Positions 8,759-17,802 of a DNA stretch of 64,000 nt are shown piece by piece. A model generated the notes under the pieces. The model did no database searches. It was given only the letters and a program-made list of their open reading frames with translations, and was not told where the DNA came from. A program made the position numbers and the translations under genes. Each line of letters starts with the position of its first letter. Within the stretch, counting starts at the first letter, position 1. Origin of the DNA: Sulfuritalea sp. (GTDB taxonomy: Bacteria; Pseudomonadota; Gammaproteobacteria; Burkholderiales; Rhodocyclaceae); NCBI GenBank assembly GCA_030651305.1, contig JAUSCI010000033.1:1-64000 (forward strand), written 5' to 3'.

Positions 8759-10894
8759 TCAGTCAAGCTTCTCGTGAAGAATATAGGCAGCGCCGTTGAA
8801 GCCATACGTAAAGAACTGGCTGGCGGTATAGCGGCTCTGCTTTTCCATGAATTCACGGTAGGCTCGCCGTTCTCCAAAGTTGGGATTGGCCTTGTTGCAG
8901 TTCCAGTCGTCGAACATCACGACACAACCATCCTGCAACACGTCGTCGCGCAACAAGGCGTCGAGCACTTCTACCGTCGATTGATACAGGTCGCAGTCAA
9001 TATGGACCAGCGCCGCCTTGGTCTTAATCGGGGTCTTGAGCGACTCCGAATAAAAACCCCGGCATGTCTTGATGCGCTCGGCACGAATGATGGTGGCGAG
9101 CCTTTCCTTGATGTGGTGTTCGAGACTCCCGCCCAGCGTGGCGATGAAGTCATCGGAAAATTTCATCTTGTCGGACCAGATATTGCGTCCCGCGATCTCA
9201 TAGCTATCGCGATCGACTGCGGAATCGTAGTCAGGCAATCCGGCGAAGGAGTCGTAGAGATGCAGATTGCCCATGACCCTGTAGTCGCGCATGGTTTCGG
9301 CAAAGATGCGAGCGGACCAGCCGGCAAGTACGCCGAACTCAAGCACGTCGCCGATCACGCCGGAGATTGCCGTGAACTCGAGACAGCGACGAATGGCTTC
9401 GCGATGAACCTGATTTGCGCGTTCCTGGTCGTAGAAGACGAAGCAATGACGGGTGATATCAGGTCCGGGGCGCGATTTCTCAATTGTGGCCAGGAGTTCC
9501 CGTGCTGCGCCTTCGCGCGGATCCGCTTCGAGCGCGGCAACCGCCATTGCAGCGGCACGCTCGGGGTCGCCGTTGGCCCATGCCACCGCCGCAGATGTCT
9601 TATAGAGCCTCGCAATGCGACGCAACTCAATTAATGCGTGAGGAAATTGATGCACTATGGCACACGCTCGGTTGAGGTAGCCGAACGCTTCGGCAACGCT
9701 CGATTGTTCGAGCAGTGCGCGGGCCTTGACTACACAGGCCATGGCATCCAGCGGCCCGTCATTCGGCACTACAACGTGGCTTGTCAGATCGGCGGCGAGT
9801 GATGCAGGCAATGCATCAGGAGGCTCCGCTGGCGTAACCCTATCTGGCGCGGCTACGGCTTGCGTGACAGCAGAGATGGCTGGCTTAACGGCTGGTGTTA
9901 CCGGTCCTGTGGCTGCAGGTTCGACCAAGAAATTGACTTTGCCGCTTTCGCTTGTCTGGTCTGGCGAGATGCCCAGACGGCGGCCGATGCGGCGGCCGAG
10001 CTCCAGTGCAAGCTCGCGGCCGGGAATTGCGGAAACTGAAGGCGGCAGTTTCGATCCGCTGTGCGCCGACGGGCTAGTGGCGCCATCCGAGGCAAAAACC
10101 CGGCCGCCGCCTGCGTAAAGCCTGGCGACATCGGCAGACACTGCCGAGTGAGACGTGGCGAGTTCCAAACCTACCGCAAATGACCGCGATACCCTCTTGC
10201 GCAGAATGACGTTCAAATTGAAGCTGGGTATCGTCAGCAGGCCTTGAGGGCAATTGCCGGAACGCGGTATTTCGGGCTGCTCCACGTCGCGGATATCCTG
10301 ATCGACAAGGCTGGCTTGGCCAGCCAGTGTGTACCAGCGTTCGACAATCTCGTATTCGTTTGCCTTGGCCAGGTCGACAAAGAAGCAATCGTGATAGCAA
10401 AAGTAGCCGTGATCGACCCAGCCGACGCTGGGAAGCTGATGAAAAAAGATGCCGCCCACTTTCAGTGCGTCGTGCATCACGCGGAAAGAGTTCATCTGAT
10501 TGATGATGTGCTCGGTCGTGCCAAAATTGAGAACGACATCGAAGTGCTCCCGGTAGTGCGCAGGCAAATGCTCTTCGTTCAAATCGAAAATCTCGGTCTT
10601 GAGCGCCGGACAAACATCGTAGGATGTGTACTCGAACGGTGTCAGGTCGAGCAGTTCAGAGATATAGCTCGTTCTTTCTCCGGGACGCGGCCACGAGAAA
10701 TAGGATATCCGTTTCGCTTCTTCATCGAAGGCGTGCTGATCTTCGATGGCACCATGACGTTCAACGAATGCGCGTATGGCCTCTGGCGTTGCGTGATACA
10801 GATTTTGAGAACCTATGTCCAGAATGGCGGAACGCGGATTAGCCAGGTAACCCATGTTGGACAGATACTCCAGATTCTTCATTGCAAAGCCCAT
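8759..10894 (-). CDS. Two-domain methyltransferase: N-terminal SAM domain fused to TylF/MycF-type domain
   Basis: 711 residues with three parts. Residues 20-230 form a class I methyltransferase-like domain (AILDIGSQ at 23-30, then YDVCPALKTEIFDL and FDVVLNFGTTEHI). Residues 380-475 are helical and TPR-like after a Pro/Ala-rich linker. Residues 485-711 match TylF-type macrocin O-methyltransferases: DVLEFGVLAGWSARIFAETM at 516-535, LYDSFAGLPD at 546-555, HIDCDLYQSTVEVLDALL at 631-648 and FDDWN at 661-665. The Asp residues bind the metal in TylF enzymes. It probably makes two O-methylations on sugars. The start ATG at 10894 has GGGAG 6 bases upstream. Confidence 0.8.
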   Translation of the reverse strand: MGFAMKNLEYLSNMGYLANPRSAILDIGSQNLYHATPEAIRAFVERHGAIEDQHAFDEEAKRISYFSWPRPGERTSYISELLDLTPFEYTSYDVCPALKTEIFDLNEEHLPAHYREHFDVVLNFGTTEHIINQMNSFRVMHDALKVGGIFFHQLPSVGWVDHGYFCYHDCFFVDLAKANEYEIVERWYTLAGQASLVDQDIRDVEQPEIPRSGNCPQGLLTIPSFNLNVILRKRVSRSFAVGLELATSHSAVSADVARLYAGGGRVFASDGATSPSAHSGSKLPPSVSAIPGRELALELGRRIGRRLGISPDQTSESGKVNFLVEPAATGPVTPAVKPAISAVTQAVAAPDRVTPAEPPDALPASLAADLTSHVVVPNDGPLDAMACVVKARALLEQSSVAEAFGYLNRACAIVHQFPHALIELRRIARLYKTSAAVAWANGDPERAAAMAVAALEADPREGAARELLATIEKSRPGPDITRHCFVFYDQERANQVHREAIRRCLEFTAISGVIGDVLEFGVLAGWSARIFAETMRDYRVMGNLHLYDSFAGLPDYDSAVDRDSYEIAGRNIWSDKMKFSDDFIATLGGSLEHHIKERLATIIRAERIKTCRGFYSESLKTPIKTKAALVHIDCDLYQSTVEVLDALLRDDVLQDGCVVMFDDWNCNKANPNFGERRAYREFMEKQSRYTASQFFTYGFNGAAYILHEKLD

Positions 10895-10907
10895 AGCTGC
10901 TCCCTGA

Positions 10908-13478
10908 TCAACGCGCTAACTTGGGTTTACCAATCGCCAAGTCGGCATTGATGCCATCATTCACTGCCTGGAAAAGATCGATTCTTCGCCTAACGAAAAA
11001 CGACTCGCTCAGCCGTCCATTGCCAAAATAGCTGCGGTTGCCAGCTGCCTCACAGAGACTTTGCAGCACTTGGTCAGCCTCTGTGATCTCCATTACCTTC
11101 CCGCCTTCGACTCGCTGAAGCATCTCGACAGTTGCGGCCAATATCTCATCCGGCATGTTGGCATGCGGTTCGATGCCAAGCGCCTCCAGTCGATTCGTGT
11201 TGAAGATCTTCCAGCGGAAGCTTTCGGCGGTCATCTCGGAAACAGTCAGATAGCGCATTTCCGTTCTGTGCCAAAGCGGCTTGATCATGAATAGGACGCG
11301 ATTGTTCCAGAGCTGGAAGTAGTTCGAGATGCAATTGACCAGCAGGCAGGGGGTGCCCAGGCTCATCACGACATTAGTCAGGCCGGAGGTGGTGCCAATG
11401 AAAAATCGCGCCGTGGCAGCGAGGAAAATATCGCATTGCTCCGATTTGAATTCGGAGTGTGGATAGTCGACGACCCGCTCCATGGGCGGCAGAGGTTCCA
11501 TGCTGGTGTCCCCCATGCGAATGACCCAACCGCCACGATCGGTGACGGCCTTGATGGCGGGAATGTAATCTTCGGCGGCGGCGTTGCGGTGAACCTGCAT
11601 CGAACCTTTGGCTTCGCGGTGATAACCCGTGCCGCGTATATGCAAGGCGACAAACCAGTCGGAAGAGCCCAAGCCCATCTTTTGGAGGAACTTGGTGCCT
11701 TCGCTCCTTAGACGGTCGGGGATCTCGATCAGCGGGCCTTGGCCAGTGATGTCCCAGGCTATTTGGCCCAATGCGCCAAACTCTGTCCAGTCGCCTGCGC
11801 TGCCATCAGTGCGCAAGTAGCCGTTGAAGCAGTCGCCGAAAGCCCGCTGGTAGGGAAACAGGTCATCGACCAGGAAGGAATCCTCAATGACGGTCACATG
11901 GGGGCGCCACAGGTCCAGAAAGGTCCTGTTGGCCACCTTGTTCGCCGGGGCCAACAACAGCGGACGACCGGGTTTTCCCATGCCCAGCTTTTGCAGTTTT
12001 AGATAACTGTCGAGCATGGCGATATGCCCGATCAGCGTGACCCATTCATAGGGGAGTATGCGGACTGGATCGTGGATGGCGATTCCATATTCTTCGCTCA
12101 GAATCTTCCGAATCTCGTCGGGCAGGCGAATCGCGCCGGCAAATTCATCCTGATTACGCAGGGCAGCCCCGTAGCACTGCACGCCGCGCTCGCCTTCGCC
12201 GATATGAACCAATCGCTCACCGACGAGGTTGTAGGCGTCATAGAGCAGGGTTTGCGGATGGCTGGCGCGATCGAACGCACGCGGAGCGAATCTGGCCGTA
12301 TCGTAGGAAGCCGCAAGATTCTGATGGGGCATAAAGTGCCCATAACTTTCTCGAGCAGATCGCTGAAGATATGCGTAGGCTTCCCGTTCCTTGCCGAGGC
12401 CGAGCAATACATGGCCGAGGTTTCTCAACAGATCGGGGTTCTGTGTGCCAGTGAGTATGACCGTTCGGTAAAACCCCTCTGCCACAATGAAACGACCGCT
12501 TAATTGGGCTGCGATCCCGACATGAAAAAGCGGCAAGCCGTTTTCGGCGCCCCATGCAGCGGCGACCAATAAAAAACGGTAGGCCCGATCATAATCACCC
12601 GTGGCGAGAAACAATCGTCCACGCAGGCGCAATAGCCGAGAGGTGCGCGCCAGCCGTTGCGACGCAGTATCAAGCGTATCAAGAGTCGGAGCGATCTGAA
12701 CAGATGCCGGGACGCCGCGCGCGACACTGCGCAGGGTGGCTCGAAGCAAAGCATCGAGTACCGATAGCGCCTTGTCCCTAAGCCACCCCCGACCTTGGCG
12801 GCGCATTCGCTCTTGAGCCACACCGCGACCGAGGATCAGGCGATGCAGGCGCGTCCGCTTGACCAAGCAACCAGCCTCATAGGCAAGCGAGAAACCAGTT
12901 TCCACGATGCTATCGGCCAGCGGGCCAAACCTCGCACGCAGAAACGAGGCTGCTGCGTCGACCCGATATGTGCCGGTTGCCTGCGCGTGCGCTGTAACAA
13001 GCCGCCGTAAATCCTTGAGCAACGCAGTCGTCGGCGGCGGCGTTTCCTTGGCCAGCAGTTCGCCAGCAATCTGCATCCCGATGCTTCGCGAGTCGGATCT
13101 TGCGAGCCAAGACATCCACGGCAAGAGTTGTTGACGCAGATCGGCCCGCAGGCCGTCAAGAATACCGAGCACAGACAGTCGCAAGATGAATTCCGATAGA
13201 TTTTGCTCGGTAATTGCCGGCCTATCGGGGCCAAGCTTGAGGAAGGCGCGATGCTCGGGCGCATTTTCCTGCGCATGAAGCCGGACGAGGGGCAGATCAG
13301 AAAAAGAGGGAAGTTCGCGCAAGACGAAAAGGCGTAGCAGGCTTTCGAGCGGTTCGATGCTGCCATCGCCCTCGCGCCGCAGCCGGAGCAGCGGGCGCGC
13401 GAGTGCCTGCCAGTTGATGACCCGGTCAATCATCAACAGAGTTTCCGACGTGATTTGAGGCGGCATTTGCGCCTGCAT
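10908..13478 (-). CDS. Large TPR protein with C-terminal TIGR04372 glycosyltransferase domain
   Basis: About 856 residues from the ATG at 13478; a GTG at 13496 overlapping the dehydrogenase stop is an alternative. Residues 1-250 are a helical N-terminal region of unknown fold. The middle (about 270-420) has TPR-like repeats (RGRLFLATGDYDRAYRFLLV, GHVLLGLGKEREAYAYLQRS). The C-terminal part, from about 480, is the TIGR04372 domain: HIRGTGYHREAKGS, VHRNAAAEDY, GGWVIRMGDTSMEPLPPM, CDIFLAATARFFIGTTSGL. The TPR part may bring the enzyme to other assembly proteins. It differs from the 421-residue family member at 313-1578 by this long N-terminal extension. Confidence 0.7.
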   Translation of the reverse strand: MQAQMPPQITSETLLMIDRVINWQALARPLLRLRREGDGSIEPLESLLRLFVLRELPSFSDLPLVRLHAQENAPEHRAFLKLGPDRPAITEQNLSEFILRLSVLGILDGLRADLRQQLLPWMSWLARSDSRSIGMQIAGELLAKETPPPTTALLKDLRRLVTAHAQATGTYRVDAAASFLRARFGPLADSIVETGFSLAYEAGCLVKRTRLHRLILGRGVAQERMRRQGRGWLRDKALSVLDALLRATLRSVARGVPASVQIAPTLDTLDTASQRLARTSRLLRLRGRLFLATGDYDRAYRFLLVAAAWGAENGLPLFHVGIAAQLSGRFIVAEGFYRTVILTGTQNPDLLRNLGHVLLGLGKEREAYAYLQRSARESYGHFMPHQNLAASYDTARFAPRAFDRASHPQTLLYDAYNLVGERLVHIGEGERGVQCYGAALRNQDEFAGAIRLPDEIRKILSEEYGIAIHDPVRILPYEWVTLIGHIAMLDSYLKLQKLGMGKPGRPLLLAPANKVANRTFLDLWRPHVTVIEDSFLVDDLFPYQRAFGDCFNGYLRTDGSAGDWTEFGALGQIAWDITGQGPLIEIPDRLRSEGTKFLQKMGLGSSDWFVALHIRGTGYHREAKGSMQVHRNAAAEDYIPAIKAVTDRGGWVIRMGDTSMEPLPPMERVVDYPHSEFKSEQCDIFLAATARFFIGTTSGLTNVVMSLGTPCLLVNCISNYFQLWNNRVLFMIKPLWHRTEMRYLTVSEMTAESFRWKIFNTNRLEALGIEPHANMPDEILAATVEMLQRVEGGKVMEITEADQVLQSLCEAAGNRSYFGNGRLSESFFVRRRIDLFQAVNDGINADLAIGKPKLAR

Positions 13479-13488
13479 CCCTTGATCT

Positions 13489-14535
13489 CTATTCACTTTC
13501 TGGCTGCATCCGGATCAAACAACGCCCGCTCGTCTCTCCGGAGCGCATGTTTTCGATGGCAGTATTGATGTCTTCCAGCGGCAGGCGCTCGGTCAGCAGT
13601 TCGCGCAGCTTGATGCGTCCGGCGTTGAACAGGTTCTGGTAACGCGGAATATCCTCGTTCGGGATGGCTTCTCCGCCATGAGAGCCGGAGAGCCCCTTGC
13701 CGAAGTGCAACGGTAGCGAGTAAATGTCGATATTGTTACCCTTGCGCGGCACGCCGACCAGGATCACGCGACCCTGCGGCTTGGTGATCTGGTAGCCGAG
13801 TTCGATGATGGCGGGCTGCCCGGTGTTGTCGATGAACACATCGGCGCCTTGCTTTCCGACAATGTGCTCGATTGCCGCCTTGGCGCCCTCGGTCTTCGAG
13901 TTGATCAGGTGTGTAGCGCCCATTTTCTTGGCCAGTGCTAGCCGGTTGTCGAACAGGTCAACGGCGATGACGGGATAAGCCCCGACCAGTGCCGCCGCCT
14001 GAACCATGTTGAGGCCGACGCCGCCCGCACCAAAGACCACGACGGCTTCGCCGATTCGTACCTTGGCGTTGTTCTCGACCACACCGAAGCCGGTGGTGAC
14101 GGCGCAGCCGAACAGGGCCGCGACTTCGAGGTCACTGTCCGCAGGGATAGCAGTAACGCGGTTTTCCGCGACGATGGCGTATTCGTTGAAGGTGGCTATC
14201 CAGCCGGCGTTGAGCTTGGCACAGCGCCAGCGGTAGTTGGGTGGCGCGCCCTCGATACCGAGGCCCTTGCGCCAGTGCAGCACAACCTTGTCACCCGGCT
14301 TGACATGCTTTACGCCAGCACCTGTTTTCATGACCGTACCCGAGGCTTCGTGGCCGAGCAGGTGCGGCAGGAACTTGTCCTCGCCCTTGGCGCCGTCGAT
14401 CTCGCCGAGTTGCGAGCCACAGATGCCGCTGTAGTGGATCTTGACCAGTACCTGGCCGACTTCGAGGGTTTCAGGCAACTCAACCTCGTCAATGATGAGC
14501 GGTTTGCGCTGCTCGACGAGAATGGCGGCTTTCAT
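13489..14535 (-). CDS. Zinc-type medium-chain dehydrogenase/reductase of a polysaccharide locus
   Basis: 348 residues from the ATG at 14535. The catalytic-domain pattern is present: HYSGICGSQLGEI (zinc Cys), LLGHEASGTV (His-Glu) and a VVVFGAGGVGLNMVQAA dinucleotide loop (about residues 175-191). The four-cysteine structural zinc lobe of alcohol dehydrogenases is absent; the segment reads HWRKGLGIEGAPPNYRW instead. This short-lobe type is often seen in surface-sugar clusters. It probably oxidises a hydroxyl or reduces a keto group on a sugar precursor. Its gene is 25 bases from the upstream methyltransferase gene and overlaps the GTG option of the downstream one. Confidence 0.8.
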   Translation of the reverse strand: MKAAILVEQRKPLIIDEVELPETLEVGQVLVKIHYSGICGSQLGEIDGAKGEDKFLPHLLGHEASGTVMKTGAGVKHVKPGDKVVLHWRKGLGIEGAPPNYRWRCAKLNAGWIATFNEYAIVAENRVTAIPADSDLEVAALFGCAVTTGFGVVENNAKVRIGEAVVVFGAGGVGLNMVQAAALVGAYPVIAVDLFDNRLALAKKMGATHLINSKTEGAKAAIEHIVGKQGADVFIDNTGQPAIIELGYQITKPQGRVILVGVPRKGNNIDIYSLPLHFGKGLSGSHGGEAIPNEDIPRYQNLFNAGRIKLRELLTERLPLEDINTAIENMRSGETSGRCLIRMQPESE

Positions 14536-14560
14536 GGTTTTGGGGATAGTCACCGTCGCC

Positions 14561-15232
14561 TCACTCGAAATAGATGAACGAATGGTCGCCAGTGTAGCCA
14601 GTCTGCTTGAACCACCATTCCCATTCCTCGGGGGTGCAGAAGGCTTCGCAGGTAACCTGCCAGTAGAGCAGGTTGGCTTTTTCTTCTTCGGTGCGGTAGG
14701 ACTCGACACAGAGATACTTGTTGTTCTTGCCGACGCGCTCCATTTCGCGCAGGGCTTTGTCGAGGTCGTAGTTGTGCAGATTGTGCAAGGCGTTGAGGGA
14801 GAAAACGAAGTCGAAGGTTTTGTCCGGCCAGGGGAGCGCGGTGGCGCTGCCGACCTGCAGGCGGGCCTTGATCTCTTCTTTGGCATTTTCGATGGCGTAA
14901 GCGGAAACATCAATGCCATAGACTTCGACACCGGGTAGCAGTTGGGTCAGCTCATAAAGCTGGAAGCCCTTGCCACAGCCGATATCCAGAATCTTGTCTC
15001 CCGGCTTGATGGCGTAATGGTCGATCATTGCCTGCCCTACCGGTGCCCAGCGCCCCGGCATGTAGCGATAGCCGCCGTAGTTGATGCGACGGTCACCATC
15101 CCAATAGTCGAAGGCCCACTGCTTGGCCAGCTTGGCGGCCTTGGCCTTGGGGAATTCGGGATCATTCACCCGTGCCAGATAGTCGCGCTGGGTGCTCTTG
15201 TGGATCGGAGACATCAAGTCAATATAGGCCAT
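14561..15232 (-). CDS. Class I SAM-dependent methyltransferase (Methyltransf_11 type)
   Basis: 223 residues from the ATG at 15232. The SAM site is GDKILDIGCGKGFQLYEL, followed by VYGIDVSAYAIENA and TFDFVFSLNALHNL. An N-terminal extension (RDYLARVNDPEFPKAK...) and the phrase YGGYRYMPGRWAPV define a subgroup that often sits beside the transketolase and dehydrogenase genes of surface-sugar loci. The start lies 14 bases inside the end of the kinase-like gene. The substrate is unknown; a sugar or cyclitol intermediate is likely. Confidence 0.75.
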   Translation of the reverse strand: MAYIDLMSPIHKSTQRDYLARVNDPEFPKAKAAKLAKQWAFDYWDGDRRINYGGYRYMPGRWAPVGQAMIDHYAIKPGDKILDIGCGKGFQLYELTQLLPGVEVYGIDVSAYAIENAKEEIKARLQVGSATALPWPDKTFDFVFSLNALHNLHNYDLDKALREMERVGKNNKYLCVESYRTEEEKANLLYWQVTCEAFCTPEEWEWWFKQTGYTGDHSFIYFE

Positions 15233-16265
15233 GATCGTAGGTTGCGATGGATTGGAAAAGGGTTGCGGCCTTGGCGAGTTGCGCCCGCTTGAGGGCGTCT
15301 TCGTCCAGGGTCGGATCGGCAAACTTGCGCCGGGCCAGATTGACCGGCAGGAATACATTGAGGGCGATGCAACACCACTTGACCTGATAGACAGGGCGCA
15401 GCAGGCGGGCACGCTCGGCCAGTTCGTCGGGCCGGGGAAGTGCTGCGCTTGCTTCCTGCACAAAGCGGTCGAACAGGTCTGTGGGCACGGGTACCGCAAG
15501 CTGGGCAAAGAAGTCGCCAGTCATCTTGGCGGGGTCGTCCCAGCCGGCGTATTCAAAATCGAGAAAACGGGGAGTGCCATCCGACTGGGCAAGGGCGTTG
15601 TGAAAGCCGAAGTCGGAGGGTGAGATGCAGCGTTGGGCTGGTTCAAGGTGGGCGGCCGGGTCAGGCCCGATACTCCGGGATGCGGCTGACACCTCGTCTT
15701 TCAGCTCCAACCAGCGGGCATGAATCTGCGTGGTGAGAGCTTGTGCGGCACGGTCTTCATTACTTGTCACGTCGACCGTGCGCAGGCGATCAAGTCTTGC
15801 CGCGATCAGGTTCAGGTGTTCGGTGATGGAGAAGCAGGCTTCCGATGCCAAGGGCAAGGTGGCGGCCTCCATTCTCGCGACAGGATCGTTCAAGGCGCGG
15901 AAGAATCGGGCAGCGCTGTCAACGTGCTCCCATGCAATCTCGCCTGCCTGGTATGGACAACCTTCGATGAACTCGAAGAGGGCGAGGCCATTGGCGGCAC
16001 TCTTCGCCAGCGGAGCGGGCGCCATACCGGGCGCTGCCTTGGCGGCATACACCAGAAAGTCGAATTCGGCCGCCAGGCGGTCGCGAGTGTCACCCTCATG
16101 GCGGAAGTACTGCTTGACTGCAAAGACTCCGGCTGAGGTTTCGAGGCGGTAAGTGCGGTTGTTGCCACCTGCATTGCAGGGCACCAGTGAACGAATGGAC
16201 GCACAAACATTTGCTGCGGCCAGCAGTGCGGCGCATGGGGCATGCAGGTCGGCCGGCCGGTTCAT
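15219..16265 (-). CDS. Aminoglycoside-phosphotransferase-like (APH) small-molecule kinase
   Basis: 348 residues from the ATG at 16265, which overlaps the HAD gene stop by 4 bases (ATGA). The fold follows the APH pattern: a nucleotide-binding N-lobe with VFAVKQYF (lysine), a hinge ALFEFIEG, a catalytic loop ISPSDFGFHNALA and FLDFEYAGWDDP in the DFG position. The usual HxD of the catalytic loop is SxSD here: the Asp and Asn remain but the first His is replaced. It probably phosphorylates a sugar, possibly opposite to the neighbouring HAD phosphatase. This is not an antibiotic-resistance call. Confidence 0.7.
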   Translation of the reverse strand: MNRPADLHAPCAALLAAANVCASIRSLVPCNAGGNNRTYRLETSAGVFAVKQYFRHEGDTRDRLAAEFDFLVYAAKAAPGMAPAPLAKSAANGLALFEFIEGCPYQAGEIAWEHVDSAARFFRALNDPVARMEAATLPLASEACFSITEHLNLIAARLDRLRTVDVTSNEDRAAQALTTQIHARWLELKDEVSAASRSIGPDPAAHLEPAQRCISPSDFGFHNALAQSDGTPRFLDFEYAGWDDPAKMTGDFFAQLAVPVPTDLFDRFVQEASAALPRPDELAERARLLRPVYQVKWCCIALNVFLPVNLARRKFADPTLDEDALKRAQLAKAATLFQSIATYDHGLY

Positions 16266-16870
16266 GGCGGAAGACACTGCCAGAACCCATGCCAGGATTG
16301 GATTACGGTGACACCAGTCAGCACCGCCGCCGCATGATGGCTTTCCGGGTCGAACAGGATGCGGCGGGTGCTTGCCGGAAAGCCGCTGGCCTGGAGTATT
16401 TCCGGAAGGTCGTCGAGGAAGATGTCGCAGCCGAAACTGCCAATGCGGGCCAGTTTTTCGTCTTTGGTCAGTTCGAAGAAGATTTGCGCCGCAGAAATCA
16501 GGGCCGTACCGTTCTCGCTCAGATGCCGCTCGACCCATGCACGCGCGGCGGCATGAAGATCGTATTGCGGCCCGAGGAAGGGATGTTTCGTCTTGTGGCT
16601 GACGATGGCTACCTCATGCCCGGCCAGGGCAGCCCAGCGCAGGAATTCGATCACGCCGGGATAAGCCAGTGCTTCGTCCATGCGGGCGCCGTAGACGGTG
16701 CCTTGTATTTCGGTCCAGATTTCTTCCCGACCGATCCGGCGCAGATAGTCGCGCACAGCGACCTTGTTGACCGGGGTATCGTGCGGCACAACATCCTGCT
16801 CACGGGCGACTTTGTGGAACAGCGCGTCGTAGCTGACGATGGTGTTGTCGAAATCGAGGCCGATGCGCAT
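16262..16870 (-). CDS. HAD-superfamily hydrolase
   Basis: 202 residues. Motif I is GLDFDNTIV (residues 4-12) with the nucleophile Asp and the acid-base Asp. Motif II is VAIVSHKT, and motif IV is seen as DIFLDDLPEIL near residue 150. The cap is small and there is no second domain. HAD proteins of this size usually dephosphorylate sugar phosphates. Between a kinase and a split transketolase it likely acts on a phosphorylated sugar intermediate. The start ATG is 8 bases downstream of the transketolase C-terminal gene. Confidence 0.75.
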   Translation of the reverse strand: MRIGLDFDNTIVSYDALFHKVAREQDVVPHDTPVNKVAVRDYLRRIGREEIWTEIQGTVYGARMDEALAYPGVIEFLRWAALAGHEVAIVSHKTKHPFLGPQYDLHAAARAWVERHLSENGTALISAAQIFFELTKDEKLARIGSFGCDIFLDDLPEILQASGFPASTRRILFDPESHHAAAVLTGVTVIQSWHGFWQCLPP

Positions 16871-16878
16871 GGGTGCGC

Positions 16879-17802
16879 TTATGCCTTGCTCAATGCGGCG
16901 AGGATGCGCGTCGCAATGTTGCCTGGCGTCAGGCCATACTTGGCGCGGGCATATTCCTGGCCGCCGACTTCATGCATGAACTCGTCGGGCGTGCCGAAGC
17001 ATATGAGTGGGGTGGCTGCATTCGCTGCCGCGCGCCACTCGGCCACGGCACTGCCGAGACCACCGATGAGGCCGTGCTCTTCAACGGTAGCGACGAGCTT
17101 GACCCGTTTTGAAGCAGCGGCGAGATAGTCGACATCGAGCGGCTTGATGGTATGAAAACTGACCACTTCGGCTGATATGCCCTGCCCTTGCAAGAGATCG
17201 GCCGCCTTGAGCACTTCAGGCATGATGGTCCCTGCGCTGAGCAGCGCGACATCGATTCCTTGGCGAACAACGATCGCAGTGCCGATCTTGAGGTCAGGCG
17301 CCTGCGCATGAATGGCTGGCTCGCCCTTCTTGCCGATGCGAATGTAAACAGGGCCATCTTCAGCCACGGCGGCACGCAGGGCAAGGCGGAGTTCTGCCGT
17401 GTCGCAGGGCGCCATGACGCGCATCCCCGGCAGGGTACGCAGGATGGCAATGTCTTCAAGGGAATGATGGGTCGGTCCCAGTTCGGCATAGGATAGACCC
17501 GAGCCCGTACCAACGATGACGACCGGTGCCTTGTGGTAACAGACGTCGACGCGGATCTGCTCGAAGCAGCGCGTTGTGGTGAAAGGAGTGATCGTGTAGA
17601 CCACGGGGCGCAAGCCGGAAAGAGCCATGCCCGCAGCGACGCCCATCATGTTGGCTTCGGCAACGCCACAGTTGTAGAAACGGCGCTCGTCAACCGCCTT
17701 GAACTTGTCGAAGAGTTTGTTGCCTATATCGCCGGACAACAGGACGACCCGGTTGTTCTGCTGGGCAAGTTTGGTCATTTCGTCGGCGAAGGCGTTTCTC
17801 AT
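16879..17802 (-). CDS. Transketolase-like, C-terminal subunit (pyrimidine-binding and C-terminal domains)
   Basis: 307 residues. FYNCGVAEANMMGVAAGMAL (about 42-61) carries the catalytic Glu that protonates thiamine pyrophosphate (the VAEAN motif). GLSYAELGPTHHSLEDIAILR and MRVMAPCD are typical of transketolase and DXS-type C-terminal halves. It must pair with the protein from 17799-18623, whose gene overlaps by 4 bases (ATGA). As a heterotetramer it would transfer a two-carbon ketol unit. Its place in a surface-sugar cluster rather than near pentose-phosphate genes suggests a dedicated sugar-building role. Confidence 0.85.
   Translation of the reverse strand: MRNAFADEMTKLAQQNNRVVLLSGDIGNKLFDKFKAVDERRFYNCGVAEANMMGVAAGMALSGLRPVVYTITPFTTTRCFEQIRVDVCYHKAPVVIVGTGSGLSYAELGPTHHSLEDIAILRTLPGMRVMAPCDTAELRLALRAAVAEDGPVYIRIGKKGEPAIHAQAPDLKIGTAIVVRQGIDVALLSAGTIMPEVLKAADLLQGQGISAEVVSFHTIKPLDVDYLAAASKRVKLVATVEEHGLIGGLGSAVAEWRAAANAATPLICFGTPDEFMHEVGGQEYARAKYGLTPGNIATRILAALSKA

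Noticed and set aside
15219-16265. Antibiotic resistance by an aminoglycoside phosphotransferase
   Set aside because: Only the kinase fold is shared; the location in a sugar cluster and the altered catalytic loop argue for a sugar kinase.
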